64,000 bases of DNA from NCBI GenBank assembly GCA_965277355.1, contig CBDICN010000002.1:1612001-1676000 (forward strand). The letters run 5' to 3'. Position 1 is the first letter of the stretch; each line of letters opens with the position of its first letter. Made by a program: the position numbers and the translations under genes. The notes under the pieces are model-generated. The model ran no database searches and was not told the origin of the DNA. It saw only the letters and a program-made list of their open reading frames with translations. Source of the stretch: RH-AL1 sp965277355 (GTDB lineage Bacteria > Pseudomonadota > Alphaproteobacteria > Rhizobiales > Beijerinckiaceae). Shown here piece by piece: positions 15,535 to 25,122 of this stretch.

Positions 15535-18252
15535 ATGAGCGCCATCGCCGATGCGTCTACGGCCGGTCGCCGATCGCCCGCGCTCGTCTACCTGGCCGTG
15601 GGCCTCGTCGCCGGCGCCATCATCGCGCTGCAGATCGCGATCATGCGCATCTTCCAGGTCGGCAGCTGGGCGCATTTCGGCTCGCTCGTCGTGTCGTTGG
15701 CGATGCTCGGCTTCGGGCTGACCAGCGCCGTGATGTGCGTCGCCAAGGGCTGGTTCGAGCGGCACTGGCGCGTCGTGTCGGCCGCGGCGCTGTTCGCGTT
15801 CGGCCCCCTCGCCGTCGCCTCGAACCTGACCGCGCAGCAGATCCCCTTCAACGCGATCTTCCTCGTCTCCGACCCGAACCAGAAATGGCGGTTGTTCGCC
15901 AACTTCCTGCTCTACCTGCTGCCCTTCCTCGCCGGCGCCACCTTCCTGGGCACGGTCTTCCTGCGCGCCAAGACTGGCTTCAACCGGGTGTATTTCGCCG
16001 ATCTCGCCGGCTCCGGCCTCTGCGGGCTCGTCTTCCTCGCCGCCATGTACGTGTTCTGGCCGCAAGACCTCATCGTCGCCCCGCTCGCGCTGTGGGGCAT
16101 CGGCAGCCTGCTGTGGTTCGCCGGCACCGGCGTCGGGCCGGGCGGCCTGCGCACCGGCCTCGTGTTCGCGCTGGTCGCGGGGCTCACCGTCGCCGCCCAT
16201 TTCGCGGCGCCGCCGCTGCTCGGCCTCACCAAGCTCGCGGTGTCGGACTACAAGGGCGTCTCCTACGCCCGCCACTTCCCCGACAACCGGCGGGTCTACG
16301 TCCGCGACACGCCGTTCGGCTTCATCGAGGTCTATGCCAGCTCGTTCCTGCACTTCGCGCCGGGTCTGTCCGACAACGCCGCATTCAACCTGAAGACCAT
16401 GCCCGGCGCCGACGCCTACCTCGGCCTCTATGTCGACGGCGACGGGCCGGCCGGCATCATCCGCGACCTGCCGCAGGCCGAGACCGACTATTTCCGCTAC
16501 CTGCCGATGATCTACCCGTTCGTGATCAAACAGCAGCCCTCGACCTTCGTGGTGCAGTTCGGCGGCGGTCTATCGACCGCGGTCGCGCTGCACAATTCGC
16601 GGCATGTCACCGTGGCGGAGAGCAATCCGGCGGTCCTCGCCGCCTTCCGCACGGACCCGACGCTCAAGGCCTTCACCGGCGACATTTTGCGCAAGCCGAA
16701 CCTCGACGCGGTCGACTACGAGGGCCGGCTCTACCTCGCCAACACGCAGAACCGCTACGACGTGATCGACCTGAGCCTCGCCGACTCCGCCGGCCTGTCC
16801 TCGCCGGGCGGGTTCCCGATCGTCGAGAAGTTCGCCTACACGCGCGAGTCGATGGAAAACTACATGCGCGCGCTGGCGCCGGGCGGCGTGCTCTCCGTCA
16901 CGATGTGGAACAAGGAGGAGCCGCCAAAGAGCGTGCTGAAGCTCTATTCCACGATGGCCGCGGCCGGTCGCGCGCACGACGGGGTCACGCTCGGGCGCTC
17001 GTTCTTCGTCGCGTCGAGCTATCTCTCGAGCGCCACCGTCCTCTACAAGAGCGGCGGTTTCAGCGACGGCGAGATCGCCGCCTTGCGCGAGCACACGCGC
17101 AAGATGTCGTTCGACGAGATCTACTATCCCGGCATGCCGGCGGGCACGTCGGATACCGACAAGATCCTATCCGACTACCGGGCCCAATTGTTCGGCGCCA
17201 ACCCCTCGGGCAGCGCGAACCCCGCAGCCGGCGCCAAGTCGACGCCGGGCGAGGCCGGCAGCGCGGCAGCCGATCCCGATCCCGACGGCCCCGTCGACGA
17301 GCCGGCCGGCAGCGGCCCGAACGTCCTCCCGGCCACGGCGCTGGGCCGCGCCGCCTGGCAGGCGCTGGTCCACGGCGGCTGGGAAGAGCTGTCGCGCCGA
17401 TACGTGTTCGACGTGCGCCCGCTCACCAACGACCGCCCCTATTTCGCGGCCTACATCAAGCCATCCGACCTCGCCAAGTTCGACACCGCCGAGCGTCTGG
17501 GCGCGGTGCAGGACGAATGGGGCTACATCCTGATTTGGGCGACCTTCTTCATCGCGCTCGTCACTGCCTCGACGCTGATCGCGATCCCGGTCGTGTTCGG
17601 CTGGCGCAGCGTCTTCTCGCGTGCGCCGGGCAAGGCGCTGACGATCGTCTATTTCGCCTGTCTCGGACTTGGCTACATCATGATCGAGGTCGGCATGATC
17701 GCGGAGTTCGTGCTGGCCCTGTCGAACGCCACGATCTCGGCGTCGATCATGATCACCGGCATGCTGGTGTTCTCCGGGCTCGGCAGCTTCGTGTCGGAGC
17801 GGGCGATGCCGCACGCCCGTGCCATCATGCCCTTCGTGTTCCTCGGCATCGCCGGGCTGCTCGTGCTCTACGGTCTTTTCCTGCACATCCCCTTGAACGC
17901 CATCGGCACCTATCCCTACGCGCTGCGCCTCGTCTTCGCGTTCGCGCTGGTGTTCCCGCCGGCGTTCCTGATGGGCTTCCCGATGCCGGTGGCGATGGCG
18001 AGCCTGGCGCGGTTGAGGAAGGAGCACATGTTCCTGTGGGCCTGGGGCATCAACGGGTGCTTCTCGGTGATCGGCGCGGCGGTGGTGCCGATCGCCGCCA
18101 CCGCCTTCGGTCTCTCGAGCGTGCTGTTCGTCGGGGCCGGTGCCTATCTCGTGGCGCTGCCGGCGTTCTTCGCGGTGCTGTTGCCGATCCGCGAGGCGGC
18201 GGCGGACTGGCACGGCACGACCGCGCCGGCGGCGAGCCGAGCCGGTCTTTAG
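15535..18252 (+). CDS. Multi-pass membrane protein with spermidine-synthase-like domain
   Basis: 905 residues. About six to eight hydrophobic helices (residues 15-230) precede a soluble Rossmann domain, residues about 240-650, with spermidine-synthase-like features: VVQFGGGLSTAVALH (nucleotide-binding loop), VAESNPAVL and a segment around YDVIDLSLADS. A second membrane domain with about six to eight helices follows (residues 660-880). A Pro/Ala/Gly-rich linker (about 560-600) interrupts it. Such fused membrane/spermidine-synthase-like proteins are widespread but mostly uncharacterised; polyamine synthesis is not proved, as the canonical aminopropyltransferase D-G-G motif is altered (FGGGLST). 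A strong hairpin follows the stop directly. Confidence 0.8.
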   Translation: MSAIADASTAGRRSPALVYLAVGLVAGAIIALQIAIMRIFQVGSWAHFGSLVVSLAMLGFGLTSAVMCVAKGWFERHWRVVSAAALFAFGPLAVASNLTAQQIPFNAIFLVSDPNQKWRLFANFLLYLLPFLAGATFLGTVFLRAKTGFNRVYFADLAGSGLCGLVFLAAMYVFWPQDLIVAPLALWGIGSLLWFAGTGVGPGGLRTGLVFALVAGLTVAAHFAAPPLLGLTKLAVSDYKGVSYARHFPDNRRVYVRDTPFGFIEVYASSFLHFAPGLSDNAAFNLKTMPGADAYLGLYVDGDGPAGIIRDLPQAETDYFRYLPMIYPFVIKQQPSTFVVQFGGGLSTAVALHNSRHVTVAESNPAVLAAFRTDPTLKAFTGDILRKPNLDAVDYEGRLYLANTQNRYDVIDLSLADSAGLSSPGGFPIVEKFAYTRESMENYMRALAPGGVLSVTMWNKEEPPKSVLKLYSTMAAAGRAHDGVTLGRSFFVASSYLSSATVLYKSGGFSDGEIAALREHTRKMSFDEIYYPGMPAGTSDTDKILSDYRAQLFGANPSGSANPAAGAKSTPGEAGSAAADPDPDGPVDEPAGSGPNVLPATALGRAAWQALVHGGWEELSRRYVFDVRPLTNDRPYFAAYIKPSDLAKFDTAERLGAVQDEWGYILIWATFFIALVTASTLIAIPVVFGWRSVFSRAPGKALTIVYFACLGLGYIMIEVGMIAEFVLALSNATISASIMITGMLVFSGLGSFVSERAMPHARAIMPFVFLGIAGLLVLYGLFLHIPLNAIGTYPYALRLVFAFALVFPPAFLMGFPMPVAMASLARLRKEHMFLWAWGINGCFSVIGAAVVPIAATAFGLSSVLFVGAGAYLVALPAFFAVLLPIREAAADWHGTTAPAASRAGL

Positions 18253-18280
18253 AGCAACGTCCGCTGTTGCGGACTTGCTC
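18252..18280 (+). terminator. Hairpin terminator after the spermidine-synthase-like gene
   Basis: GAGCAA-C-GTCCGC, loop TGTT, GCGGAC-TTGCTC: a 12-bp stem with one bulged C, starting at the last base of the TAG stop codon. No U-tract follows, as is common in GC-rich genomes. Its position makes termination the simplest role. Confidence 0.7.
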
Positions 18281-18379
18281 CGACCAGGAAAGCGTCGCGA
18301 GGACAGGCCCATAAGCGTCGCGAAGCGACTCCGGACCACCGTCCGATGCTGTAGGGCGCTCGCTCTCCGCGGGCGTCGC

Positions 18380-18841
18380 TCAGCTACGGGCGATGATCTC
18401 GTGCTCGCCCGCGAAGACGGTCTCGAGACGGTCGCTCGCGCCGATCTGGCGACGACGCGGTAAGCGCGGGCTGCGACGACGCTGGATCGGGCGCTTCAAC
18501 TCGACGAAGGCCTCCTCGATGGCGATCGGACGCTCGAACAGCGCACCCCAGGCCTTGGCCTGGTGCGCGACCTCCGCCGCCTCGCCGTGGGCGAGCGTGA
18601 CGCTGAGATCGCGATCATCGTGGCGCAGGACGAGGACGCCGCTGCCTGACGGCAGGCGCACCGCGATGACGAGGTCGCGGTAGGCGGCGACCGGCACGCC
18701 GACGCGCATGCGCACGCCCTGTAGCACGCGTTCGATGGTGACGTGGGTGGCGCTGACATGGACGACGCGCCGGCCTCCGTCGGCACGCGGGTCGACCGCG
18801 GCCCGGGTGATCGAGAAATCCTTGATGGCGCATTCGCTCAT
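18380..18841 (-). CDS. DUF6101 family protein
   Basis: 153 residues. The pattern RRVVHVSATHVTIERVLQGVRMRVGVPVAAYRDLVIAV followed by VLVLRHDDRDLSVTLAHG and a basic C-terminus (RRRSPRLPRRRQIG) matches the DUF6101 proteins of Bradyrhizobium and Methylobacterium relatives. Function unknown; soluble, no signal peptide or membrane segment. The ATG at 18841 starts the conserved MSECAIKDFSITRAAVDPR; 54 further in-frame residues upstream are not family-like. Convergent with the spermidine-synthase-like gene, divergent from the CysQ-like gene. Confidence 0.7.
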   Translation of the reverse strand: MSECAIKDFSITRAAVDPRADGGRRVVHVSATHVTIERVLQGVRMRVGVPVAAYRDLVIAVRLPSGSGVLVLRHDDRDLSVTLAHGEAAEVAHQAKAWGALFERPIAIEEAFVELKRPIQRRRSPRLPRRRQIGASDRLETVFAGEHEIIARS

Positions 18842-19093
18842 GGTCGTTTGGCTCCGTGCTGCCGAGCCATGATGCGCGATGCCTGCCGCCGGATTGCTAA
18901 CGGCTCCGGTGAAACCGGCCTCAAGCGCCGGTTTCGCTCGGCTTTCCGCCGCGATGCTTGGCCCTTCGATGCCGCTTTCGCTACAATTCGAGCGATCTCG
19001 CATGATGAGTGCCGCCGGGCGGGGCGGCGCGAGGCTTGATGGCGCGGTCCGCTGTCGCTATGCCGGATCGTCTCGCGAGAAAGGCGGATCACC

Positions 19094-19912
19094 CTGCCCG
19101 ACAACGAACCCGAGTCCCTGCCGCGGCTGGCGGCCATCGCGGAACAGGCGGGGCGTATCGCCCTTCGCTACTTCGAGCCCGGCGGCAACACGAGCGCCGG
19201 CGTCGAGTGGAAAGGCGACGGTACGCCGGTCACCGAAGCCGACTACGCCGTCAACACCTTCCTCCAGCGCGAACTGATGCTGCTCTGGCCCGGAGCGGCC
19301 TGGCTGTCAGAGGAGAGCGCCGACGACAGCGCCCGCCTTCAGGCCTCGCGTGTCGTCATCGTCGATCCGATCGACGGGACCCGCGGCTTCGCTCGTGGCG
19401 ACCCGAATTGGGCGGTCGCGATCGCTCTGGTCGTCTCCGGCCGCCCGGTCGCCGCCATCGTCCACGCGCCGGCCCTGAACGAGACCTATACGGCGCGAGC
19501 CGGCGGAGGCGCCCGCCTCAATGGCGCGCCGCTGGCGCTTGCTCCGCTCGCAGACGTCGAGCCCGATATGGAGATCACCTGTCCGCAGGGTGTCGCCAAG
19601 GCTCTGCGAGAGGCCGGCGTCGATTTCGTCTACCAGCCGAAGATCGCCTCGCTGGCGCTCCGCATCGCCAAGGTTGCATCCGGCGTCTACCAGGTCGGCG
19701 TGGCCTCGGGCCAATCCCACGACTGGGACCTTGCCGCCGCCGATCTCGTTCTGCAGGAAGCCGGCGGTCTCCTCGCCGACCTTAAGGGCGAGCCGATCGT
19801 CTACAACAAGCCCGATCCCAGCCACGGCGTGCTCGTCGCGGCGGCACGCCGCCTCCAGCGACCCGTCATCGAGGCGTTGGCGCGCACGAGCTATGGCCGT
19901 CGCGGCGGCTAG
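19094..19912 (+). CDS. cysQ: CysQ / inositol-monophosphatase family phosphatase
   Basis: 272 residues. Members remove phosphate from 3'-phosphoadenosine-5'-phosphate or from inositol phosphates, using two or three magnesium ions. Motifs: WLSEES (near residue 74), VDPIDGTRGF with the Asp-Ile-Asp-Gly-Thr metal site (near 92), and SHDWDLAAADLVLQEAGG (near 210). The N-terminal helix region (RLAAIAEQAGRIALRYF, then DGTPVTEADYAVN) is present and in frame, so the gene is whole. No ATG, GTG or TTG exists between the upstream stop at 19037-19039 and this conserved part; the best start is the CTG at 19094 with GAAAGGCGG about 7 nt before it. An upstream frameshift is the alternative. A DUF4170 gene follows, as in other rhizobia. 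Confidence 0.82.
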   Translation: MPDNEPESLPRLAAIAEQAGRIALRYFEPGGNTSAGVEWKGDGTPVTEADYAVNTFLQRELMLLWPGAAWLSEESADDSARLQASRVVIVDPIDGTRGFARGDPNWAVAIALVVSGRPVAAIVHAPALNETYTARAGGGARLNGAPLALAPLADVEPDMEITCPQGVAKALREAGVDFVYQPKIASLALRIAKVASGVYQVGVASGQSHDWDLAAADLVLQEAGGLLADLKGEPIVYNKPDPSHGVLVAAARRLQRPVIEALARTSYGRRGG

Positions 19913-19979
19913 GGCGTTCCCCACATGCGACACGACCCACCTGCGAGACGGTCGTTCGCAAGCAAAGGATCGATCATCG

Positions 19980-20210
19980 ATGGGCGAGAGACCCCAGACG
20001 CAGCGTCTACACCTCGTCTTCGGGGGTGAGCTCGACGATCTCGACGGCACGACCTTCGCGGAACTCGCCAAGCTCGACATCGTAGGCATCTTCCCGACCT
20101 ACGCCTCGGCCTATGCCGCCTGGAAGACGAAGGCGCAGAGCACGGTCGATAGCGCCAGCACCCGCTATGTCATCGCGCATCTCCATCGGCTGCTCGACCC
20201 GGCGAGTTGA
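19980..20210 (+). CDS. DUF4170 domain protein
   Basis: 76 residues, a complete small domain. The stretch LHLVFGGELDDLDGTTFAELAKLDIVGIFPTYASAYAAWKTKAQ followed by ARYVIAHLHRLLDP-like C-terminus (here TRYVIAHLHRLLDP) is the DUF4170 signature, a small alpha/beta protein of unknown role conserved in Alphaproteobacteria. It usually follows the CysQ/inositol-monophosphatase gene, as here (67 bp gap). Soluble; probably cotranscribed with it. Confidence 0.85.
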   Translation: MGERPQTQRLHLVFGGELDDLDGTTFAELAKLDIVGIFPTYASAYAAWKTKAQSTVDSASTRYVIAHLHRLLDPAS

Positions 20211-20274
20211 ACCACCGGCCGCCTCGACGAGCCACGAGCGGCAGCGTTGCGTCGCTCGCTGCGGGGAATGCGGC

Positions 20275-20835
20275 TCAGGCCGTTTGCGTCGTCTCGACGC
20301 TGCGCGGGCCCATCGCGAGGCCGATCTTCTGGGAGACATAACCGAACAGCGAGCCGACGATCGCCGAGGCCGCGATCGCGATCAGCGGGTTCTCCATGGA
20401 CGGCAGCATCAGGGCTTCGCCCGGCGTCGGGCTCTTGATGCCGAACGTGTGCAGCAGGAAGAAGGCCGCGATCGCCGCATAGCCGTAGACCGAGGCCGGG
20501 ATGACCGAGAGCAGCGGAACGTTGGCGGCGAGGACCAGCGCGATGACCGAGATCGCGACGCAGATACCGGCCCAGGCCGGAAGCCCGAGCGTCGTGGCAA
20601 GCGGCACGTGGGTGATGACCATGAAGGCCGCCCATCCGCAGAAGGCGCCGAAGATCATCTGGACGACGGTGGTGAGGATGCCTTTCTCGCCGCCGCCGAC
20701 ATGGTAGAAGCAGGCCCACGCCGCGAACACCGCCCAGAGCTGGATGCCGGTCGTTCCAAGCGGGCCGAGGAACAGGTAGGTGGCGAGGCCACCGAGCACG
20801 CCGATGGAGATCGCGAGCGCCGTCAGTAGGGGCAT
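20275..20835 (-). CDS. DUF1097 family membrane protein
   Basis: 186 residues with about five hydrophobic helices, opening MPLLTALAISIGVLGGLATYL. The order of helices and the motif ACFYHVGGGEKGI fit the DUF1097 inner-membrane family (YcdZ-like). The function is unknown. The ATG at 20835 opens the conserved part; 16 in-frame residues upstream (MLLPSATSV...) are not family-like. A sequence CAACA-CT-TGTTG about 20 bp upstream of the start may be an operator. Confidence 0.8.
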   Translation of the reverse strand: MPLLTALAISIGVLGGLATYLFLGPLGTTGIQLWAVFAAWACFYHVGGGEKGILTTVVQMIFGAFCGWAAFMVITHVPLATTLGLPAWAGICVAISVIALVLAANVPLLSVIPASVYGYAAIAAFFLLHTFGIKSPTPGEALMLPSMENPLIAIAASAIVGSLFGYVSQKIGLAMGPRSVETTQTA

Positions 20836-21166
20836 TGGGTTTACTCCGTTTGATACAACACTTGTTGCGGATGGAAGAAGCACGACGTGAAGCGGTGAAA
20901 CGTGAGGTGAGGGTCGGACTTACCAACGCGGGCTGATCGACGCGACCTACAACCCACGGCCTTGACTTTTGCGATGAAGTGTCGCGGCGGCGTGGCGAAC
21001 GGTCAAGCTGCCTTTCGGCCGGGGTGGGACTTCCGGGCGGAGCAGGACGAGATCTTGATGGAATGGCGACGCTCCAGCCCCCTCCGGTGCCGCGCTGGAG
21101 CCCGCTCGGTGGCATCGGCATTTCCTGCGGGCAGCCTGGCAGCCCTGGCAGCCTGGCAGCTCCGCC
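20836..21166. other. Gene-free region
   Basis: 331 bp between two minus-strand genes. I see no gene in it; short open frames lack conserved patterns. It contains a CAACACTTGTTG sequence near 20851-20862 likely within the promoter of the DUF1097 gene, and three near-copies of GCAGCCTGG/GCAGCCCTGG in 21131-21160. Confidence 0.5.
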
Positions 21167-21355
21167 TCAGGCATTCTCGCTGGCGGCGAGCTTCTGCACC
21201 CGACGCGGCAGCTCGCGCCTTAGCGCCTCGCGCCGGAACGGGGTCATCTTGCGCCACGCCTTGATTTCCCTGACGCTGCGCCCGCAGGCGACACAGAAGC
21301 CGCTCTTGCCGTCGAAGCGGCAGACGGACAGGCAAGGATCGTCATTCTTCTTCAT
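21167..21355 (-). CDS. DUF1289 domain protein
   Basis: 62 residues. The Cys pattern PCLSVCRFDGKSGFCVACGRS (C-X3-C...C-X2-C) followed by REIKAWRKMTPFRREALRRELPRRV is the DUF1289 signature, a small probable zinc or iron-binding protein common in Proteobacteria. Function unknown. The ATG at 21355 gives the normal N-terminus. It diverges from the SnoaL-like gene. Confidence 0.88.
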   Translation of the reverse strand: MKKNDDPCLSVCRFDGKSGFCVACGRSVREIKAWRKMTPFRREALRRELPRRVQKLAASENA

Positions 21356-21498
21356 GAGACGAATGTATGCGCCGCAGCCGCCGGGTGATAGCCGCTCGCC
21401 CAAAATCGACTTGTTCGGGATCGTTTTGCGCGGACCTTCGTTGCCATCGGTTCGCGTCCAGCGCGATATGTCGACAATCTGACGCAGGGAGATACCAA

Positions 21499-21957
21499 AT
21501 GAGCAAGGAACAAAATCTAGCCGTTACCCAGAAGCTCGGCGAAGCCGTCTCGTCCGGCGATCTCCAGGCTTTGAAGGACATCTTTGCGCAGGACGTCGTC
21601 GACCACGATCCCTCGCCTGGACAAGGAAAGGGGCCGGACGGTTTCATCGCCTTCTTCACGACGATGCGCACGGCGTTCCCGGACTTGAAGGTCACGGTCG
21701 ACCACATTGTGCAGGATGAACACAATCTCGCCATGGCATATAAAATTCATGGCACGCACAAGGGCGATTTCCTCGGGATCGCGCCAACTGGCAAAAGGAT
21801 GGAGGCGCGCGGCATGCAGATCGCCCGCTACGAAGATGGCAAGATCGTCGAGCGCTGGGGCTCGTCGGACGAACTCGGCCTTGTTAAGCAACTCGGCGGC
21901 TCGATCGACACCGGCAAGGGATTCTTCGAGAAAGTGGGCGAAAAGCTCGGCGCCTGA
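21499..21957 (+). CDS. SnoaL-like ester cyclase family protein
   Basis: 152 residues forming one NTF2-like (SnoaL) domain. The pattern DLQALKDIFAQDVVDHDPSPGQGKGPDGFIAFFTTMRTAFPDLKVTVDHIV and GIAPTGKRMEARGMQIARYEDGKIVERWGSSDELGLV-type C-terminus is typical of the ester cyclase group. Named after polyketide cyclases, but most members in such genomes are of unknown substrate. The acidic His-Asp pocket residues (VVDHDP) are present. RBS-like GGGAG lies upstream of the ATG. No pathway partners are nearby. Confidence 0.8.
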   Translation: MSKEQNLAVTQKLGEAVSSGDLQALKDIFAQDVVDHDPSPGQGKGPDGFIAFFTTMRTAFPDLKVTVDHIVQDEHNLAMAYKIHGTHKGDFLGIAPTGKRMEARGMQIARYEDGKIVERWGSSDELGLVKQLGGSIDTGKGFFEKVGEKLGA

Positions 21958-22226
21958 CATGCATAGGTAATAAAGCAATAGCGACGGGTGGAAGCAAACC
22001 GCTCCATACGCCGATTCTCCATCGTCCGATCCTGCGCAACAAATCAAAAAAGGGTGTGGTCGTTTTACGCGATAGCAATACTTGATGGGCCCCCGTCAAA
22101 GGCCGGCTCGTCGGAATAATCGCGAGTGATCGGGGCGGCATCTACTATATTGATAAGCGCTGGCAATCTGAGGCGCCAGTAACCAAGCCGGCCACGACCG
22201 TCCAGCGGCGTCTACGAGATCACGAC

Positions 22227-22691
22227 ATGTCCAACGCGCATCGCCTATGGAAGCACGACGGTGTCCGCGTGATCCCGGCCGCCGCGCTCGACCCCAACAC
22301 GGCTCAGACGCCAGGCATGGATCGCAAAGCGGCGATCAACTTCGCCCGGGTCAGCGCCCAGAAGATATGGGCCGGCACGGTGACGATCCACGCCAACGCG
22401 AAGACCGGCGCCCATCACCACGGCTCCCTCGAAAGCATCATCTACATACTCAAGGGCAGGGCGCGGATGCGCTGGGGCGAGGCGCTCGAGTTCGTGGCCG
22501 AGGCCGGCCCCGGCGACTTCATTTACGTGCCGCCCTACGTGCCGCATCAGGAGATCAACGCCAGCGCCGACGAGGCGCTAGAATGCGTGCTGGTGCGTTC
22601 CGACGGTGAGGCCGTCGCGGTCAACCTCGACATCGAGCCCGTCGAGAAGCCGGAGAGCGTCGCCTGGATCGACCCCACGCATCCCAAATAG
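22227..22691 (+). CDS. Cupin domain protein
   Basis: 154 residues, one cupin barrel. The metal-binding motifs are present: TGAHHHGSLESIIYILKG (G-X5-HXH-X3,4-E type) near residue 70 and GDFIYVPPYVPHQEIN near 98 (second motif with histidine). Related proteins bind metals and act as isomerases, dioxygenases or sensors; the substrate is unknown. The 269 bp upstream contain no gene. Convergent with parB, with 6 bp between the stop codons. Confidence 0.8.
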   Translation: MSNAHRLWKHDGVRVIPAAALDPNTAQTPGMDRKAAINFARVSAQKIWAGTVTIHANAKTGAHHHGSLESIIYILKGRARMRWGEALEFVAEAGPGDFIYVPPYVPHQEINASADEALECVLVRSDGEAVAVNLDIEPVEKPESVAWIDPTHPK

Positions 22692-22697
22692 TCACGA

Positions 22698-23582
22698 TTA
22701 GGCGCCGAGCAGAGCGACCAGCTTATCGAGCTGATCGAGATTGGCGTATCGCAGTCTGACCTCGCCGCCATCCCCCTTATGCCTGATGTCGATTGCAAGA
22801 CCGATGCGATCGGTTATGCGTCGCTCGAGCGCGCGCGTGTCCGTGTCCTTGCTTCGCCTCGAGACCGGCTTTGCGTCGCCGGGATCATGCGGCTCGTTGT
22901 CGCGTTGGACGATCGCCTCGATATCGCGAACCGATAGACCCTTCGCAACGATACGCGCGGCGAGAGCGTCGGGATCGGCCGCTCCGATCAGGGCACGAGC
23001 GTGCCCTGCGGAGATCTCCCCGCACGCGAGCCGGTCGCGTGTACCTGGCGGAAGGCGCAGGAGCCGCAAGGTGTTGGCGACATGCGGGCGGCTCTTGCCG
23101 ATCACCTTGGCCATGTCGCCTTGCGTGTAGCCGAACTCCGCGACGAGGCGCTCGTAGCCCATCGCCTCCTCGAGCGCGTTGAGGTTCGAGCGCTGGACGT
23201 TCTCGATGATCGCGATCTCGAGGGCCTGACGATCGTCGGCCTCGATCGTGACGATCGGCACGTCGTGCAGCCCGGCTCGTTGCGCCGCGCGCCAGCGCCG
23301 CTCTCCGGCGATGATCTCGTAGGCGTCGGCCACACCTGGCACCGTGCGCACCAGGATCGGCTGAATGATGCCCCTCTCGCTGATCGAGTCGGTCAGCTCC
23401 TGCAGATCGCCTTCGTCGAAGACGGTGCGGGGATTGCGCGGGTTGGCACGCAGGAACTCGATTGGAACGCGCTTCTGGCCACGCGCCCGCACCACAGCAT
23501 CGCCCTCGCCTCCGGCATCGCCGATGAGAGCGGCGAGCCCGCGGCCGAGCCGCGAGCGCGGCTCCTCGTGTGCAACCTTCAT
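22698..23582 (-). CDS. parB: Chromosome partitioning protein ParB
   Basis: 294 residues. ParB is a CTP-dependent clamp that loads at parS and spreads over neighbouring DNA to segregate origins. Visible parts: N-terminal RSRLGRGLAALIGD, the CTP-binding N-domain with NPRNPRTVFDEGDLQELTDSI and the Arg-rich box AGERRWRAAQRAG near residue 95, IIENVQRSNLNALEEA, the helix-turn-helix TQGDMAKVIGKSRPHVANTLRLL, and a C-terminal dimerisation domain. The ATG at 23582 opens the usual N-terminus; a GTG at 23612 would add ten residues. Downstream partner of parA in one operon; parS sites lie at 24745 and 27763. Confidence 0.97.
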   Translation of the reverse strand: MKVAHEEPRSRLGRGLAALIGDAGGEGDAVVRARGQKRVPIEFLRANPRNPRTVFDEGDLQELTDSISERGIIQPILVRTVPGVADAYEIIAGERRWRAAQRAGLHDVPIVTIEADDRQALEIAIIENVQRSNLNALEEAMGYERLVAEFGYTQGDMAKVIGKSRPHVANTLRLLRLPPGTRDRLACGEISAGHARALIGAADPDALAARIVAKGLSVRDIEAIVQRDNEPHDPGDAKPVSRRSKDTDTRALERRITDRIGLAIDIRHKGDGGEVRLRYANLDQLDKLVALLGA

Positions 23583-23601
23583 CCGTGTCGTCCCAGGTTG
23601 A

Positions 23602-24432
<831 letters not shown>

Positions 24433-24438
24433 CTTGCT

Positions 24439-25083
24439 TCAAACTCCTTGGGCTCCGCGCGAGCGGCCAACCGCGCGAACGATGATCAAGCCCGCGGCGG
24501 GATCGGTCCGACTCGGCACAAGGTCGAACGCGAGCCTAGGATTGCCGCGAAGCTCGGTCAATTCCGCTTGCACCTGTTGTCCCTTGGGAAAAACGCCGAC
24601 AGCCCCTTCGAGGAGGAAAGGCCGAGCATAGTGGACGAGCATCGGCAGCGGCGCCAGCGCGCGGGCGCTCACGGCCTCCACCGCAGGCGGACAGCTGGTT
24701 GTGAAAGCCTCTATGCGCATGGCATGCACCGTTGCGGGCACCGCTGTTTCACGTGAAACAGTGTGCAGGAACGCCGCCTTTCGTTTGTCGCTCTCGACCA
24801 GGTCGATGCGCGCCGTTGGCTGGTCCGCCAGCACAATCGCCGTCACAAGTCCCGGGAAGCCTCCGCCGCTCCCGAGATCAACCCATCGCCGTGCCGACGG
24901 GACAGCGGCTTGGACCTGAAGCGAATCGGCGACGTGACGCGTCCAGAGACTAGACATCGTGGAGGGTGCGATAAGGTTGATCTTGGCCTGCCAGCGGGTC
25001 AACAGGTCGACGAAGATGTCGAGGCGTCGCACGATCTCTGGTCCTAGCATCGCGCAAACCTCGTCGCGCTCCCCGGGCGTCAC
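24439..25083 (-). CDS. rsmG: 16S rRNA (guanine527-N7)-methyltransferase
   Basis: 214 residues, normal length for RsmG (GidB). It methylates N7 of G527 in 16S rRNA with SAM; loss gives low-level streptomycin resistance in many bacteria. Signatures: WQAKINLIAPSTMSSLWTRHVADSLQ (N-terminal motif), VDLGSGGGFPGLVTAI (SAM motif I, near residue 70), and SARALAPLPMLVHYARPFL. A perfect parS palindrome lies inside the gene, encoding TVSRET. Order mnmG-rsmG-parA-parB is the standard alphaproteobacterial arrangement. Confidence 0.97.
   Translation of the reverse strand: MTPGERDEVCAMLGPEIVRRLDIFVDLLTRWQAKINLIAPSTMSSLWTRHVADSLQVQAAVPSARRWVDLGSGGGFPGLVTAIVLADQPTARIDLVESDKRKAAFLHTVSRETAVPATVHAMRIEAFTTSCPPAVEAVSARALAPLPMLVHYARPFLLEGAVGVFPKGQQVQAELTELRGNPRLAFDLVPSRTDPAAGLIIVRAVGRSRGAQGV
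24745..24760. promoter_or_regulatory. parS: parS centromere site inside rsmG
   Basis: The perfect 16-bp palindrome TGTTTCACGTGAAACA, the consensus ParB-binding site. It lies within the rsmG coding sequence and contributes the residues VSRET. Confidence 0.95.
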
Positions 25084-25122
25084 CTTGCGCTCACCTTACG
25101 GCAAACGCCCAACGAGCGGGTC

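Noticed and set aside
15735..18314. 859-residue + frame inside the spermidine-synthase-like gene
   Set aside because: Arg/Pro-rich translation without motifs; the other frame has membrane helices and a Rossmann fold.
18879..19277. ATG-started + frame overlapping the beginning of the CysQ-like gene
   Set aside because: It lacks any similarity to the phosphatase; the conserved N-terminal helix is in another frame.
20836..21166. Possible gene between the DUF1097 and DUF1289 genes
   Set aside because: Open frames there are short, overlap each other on both strands and show no consistent codon pattern.
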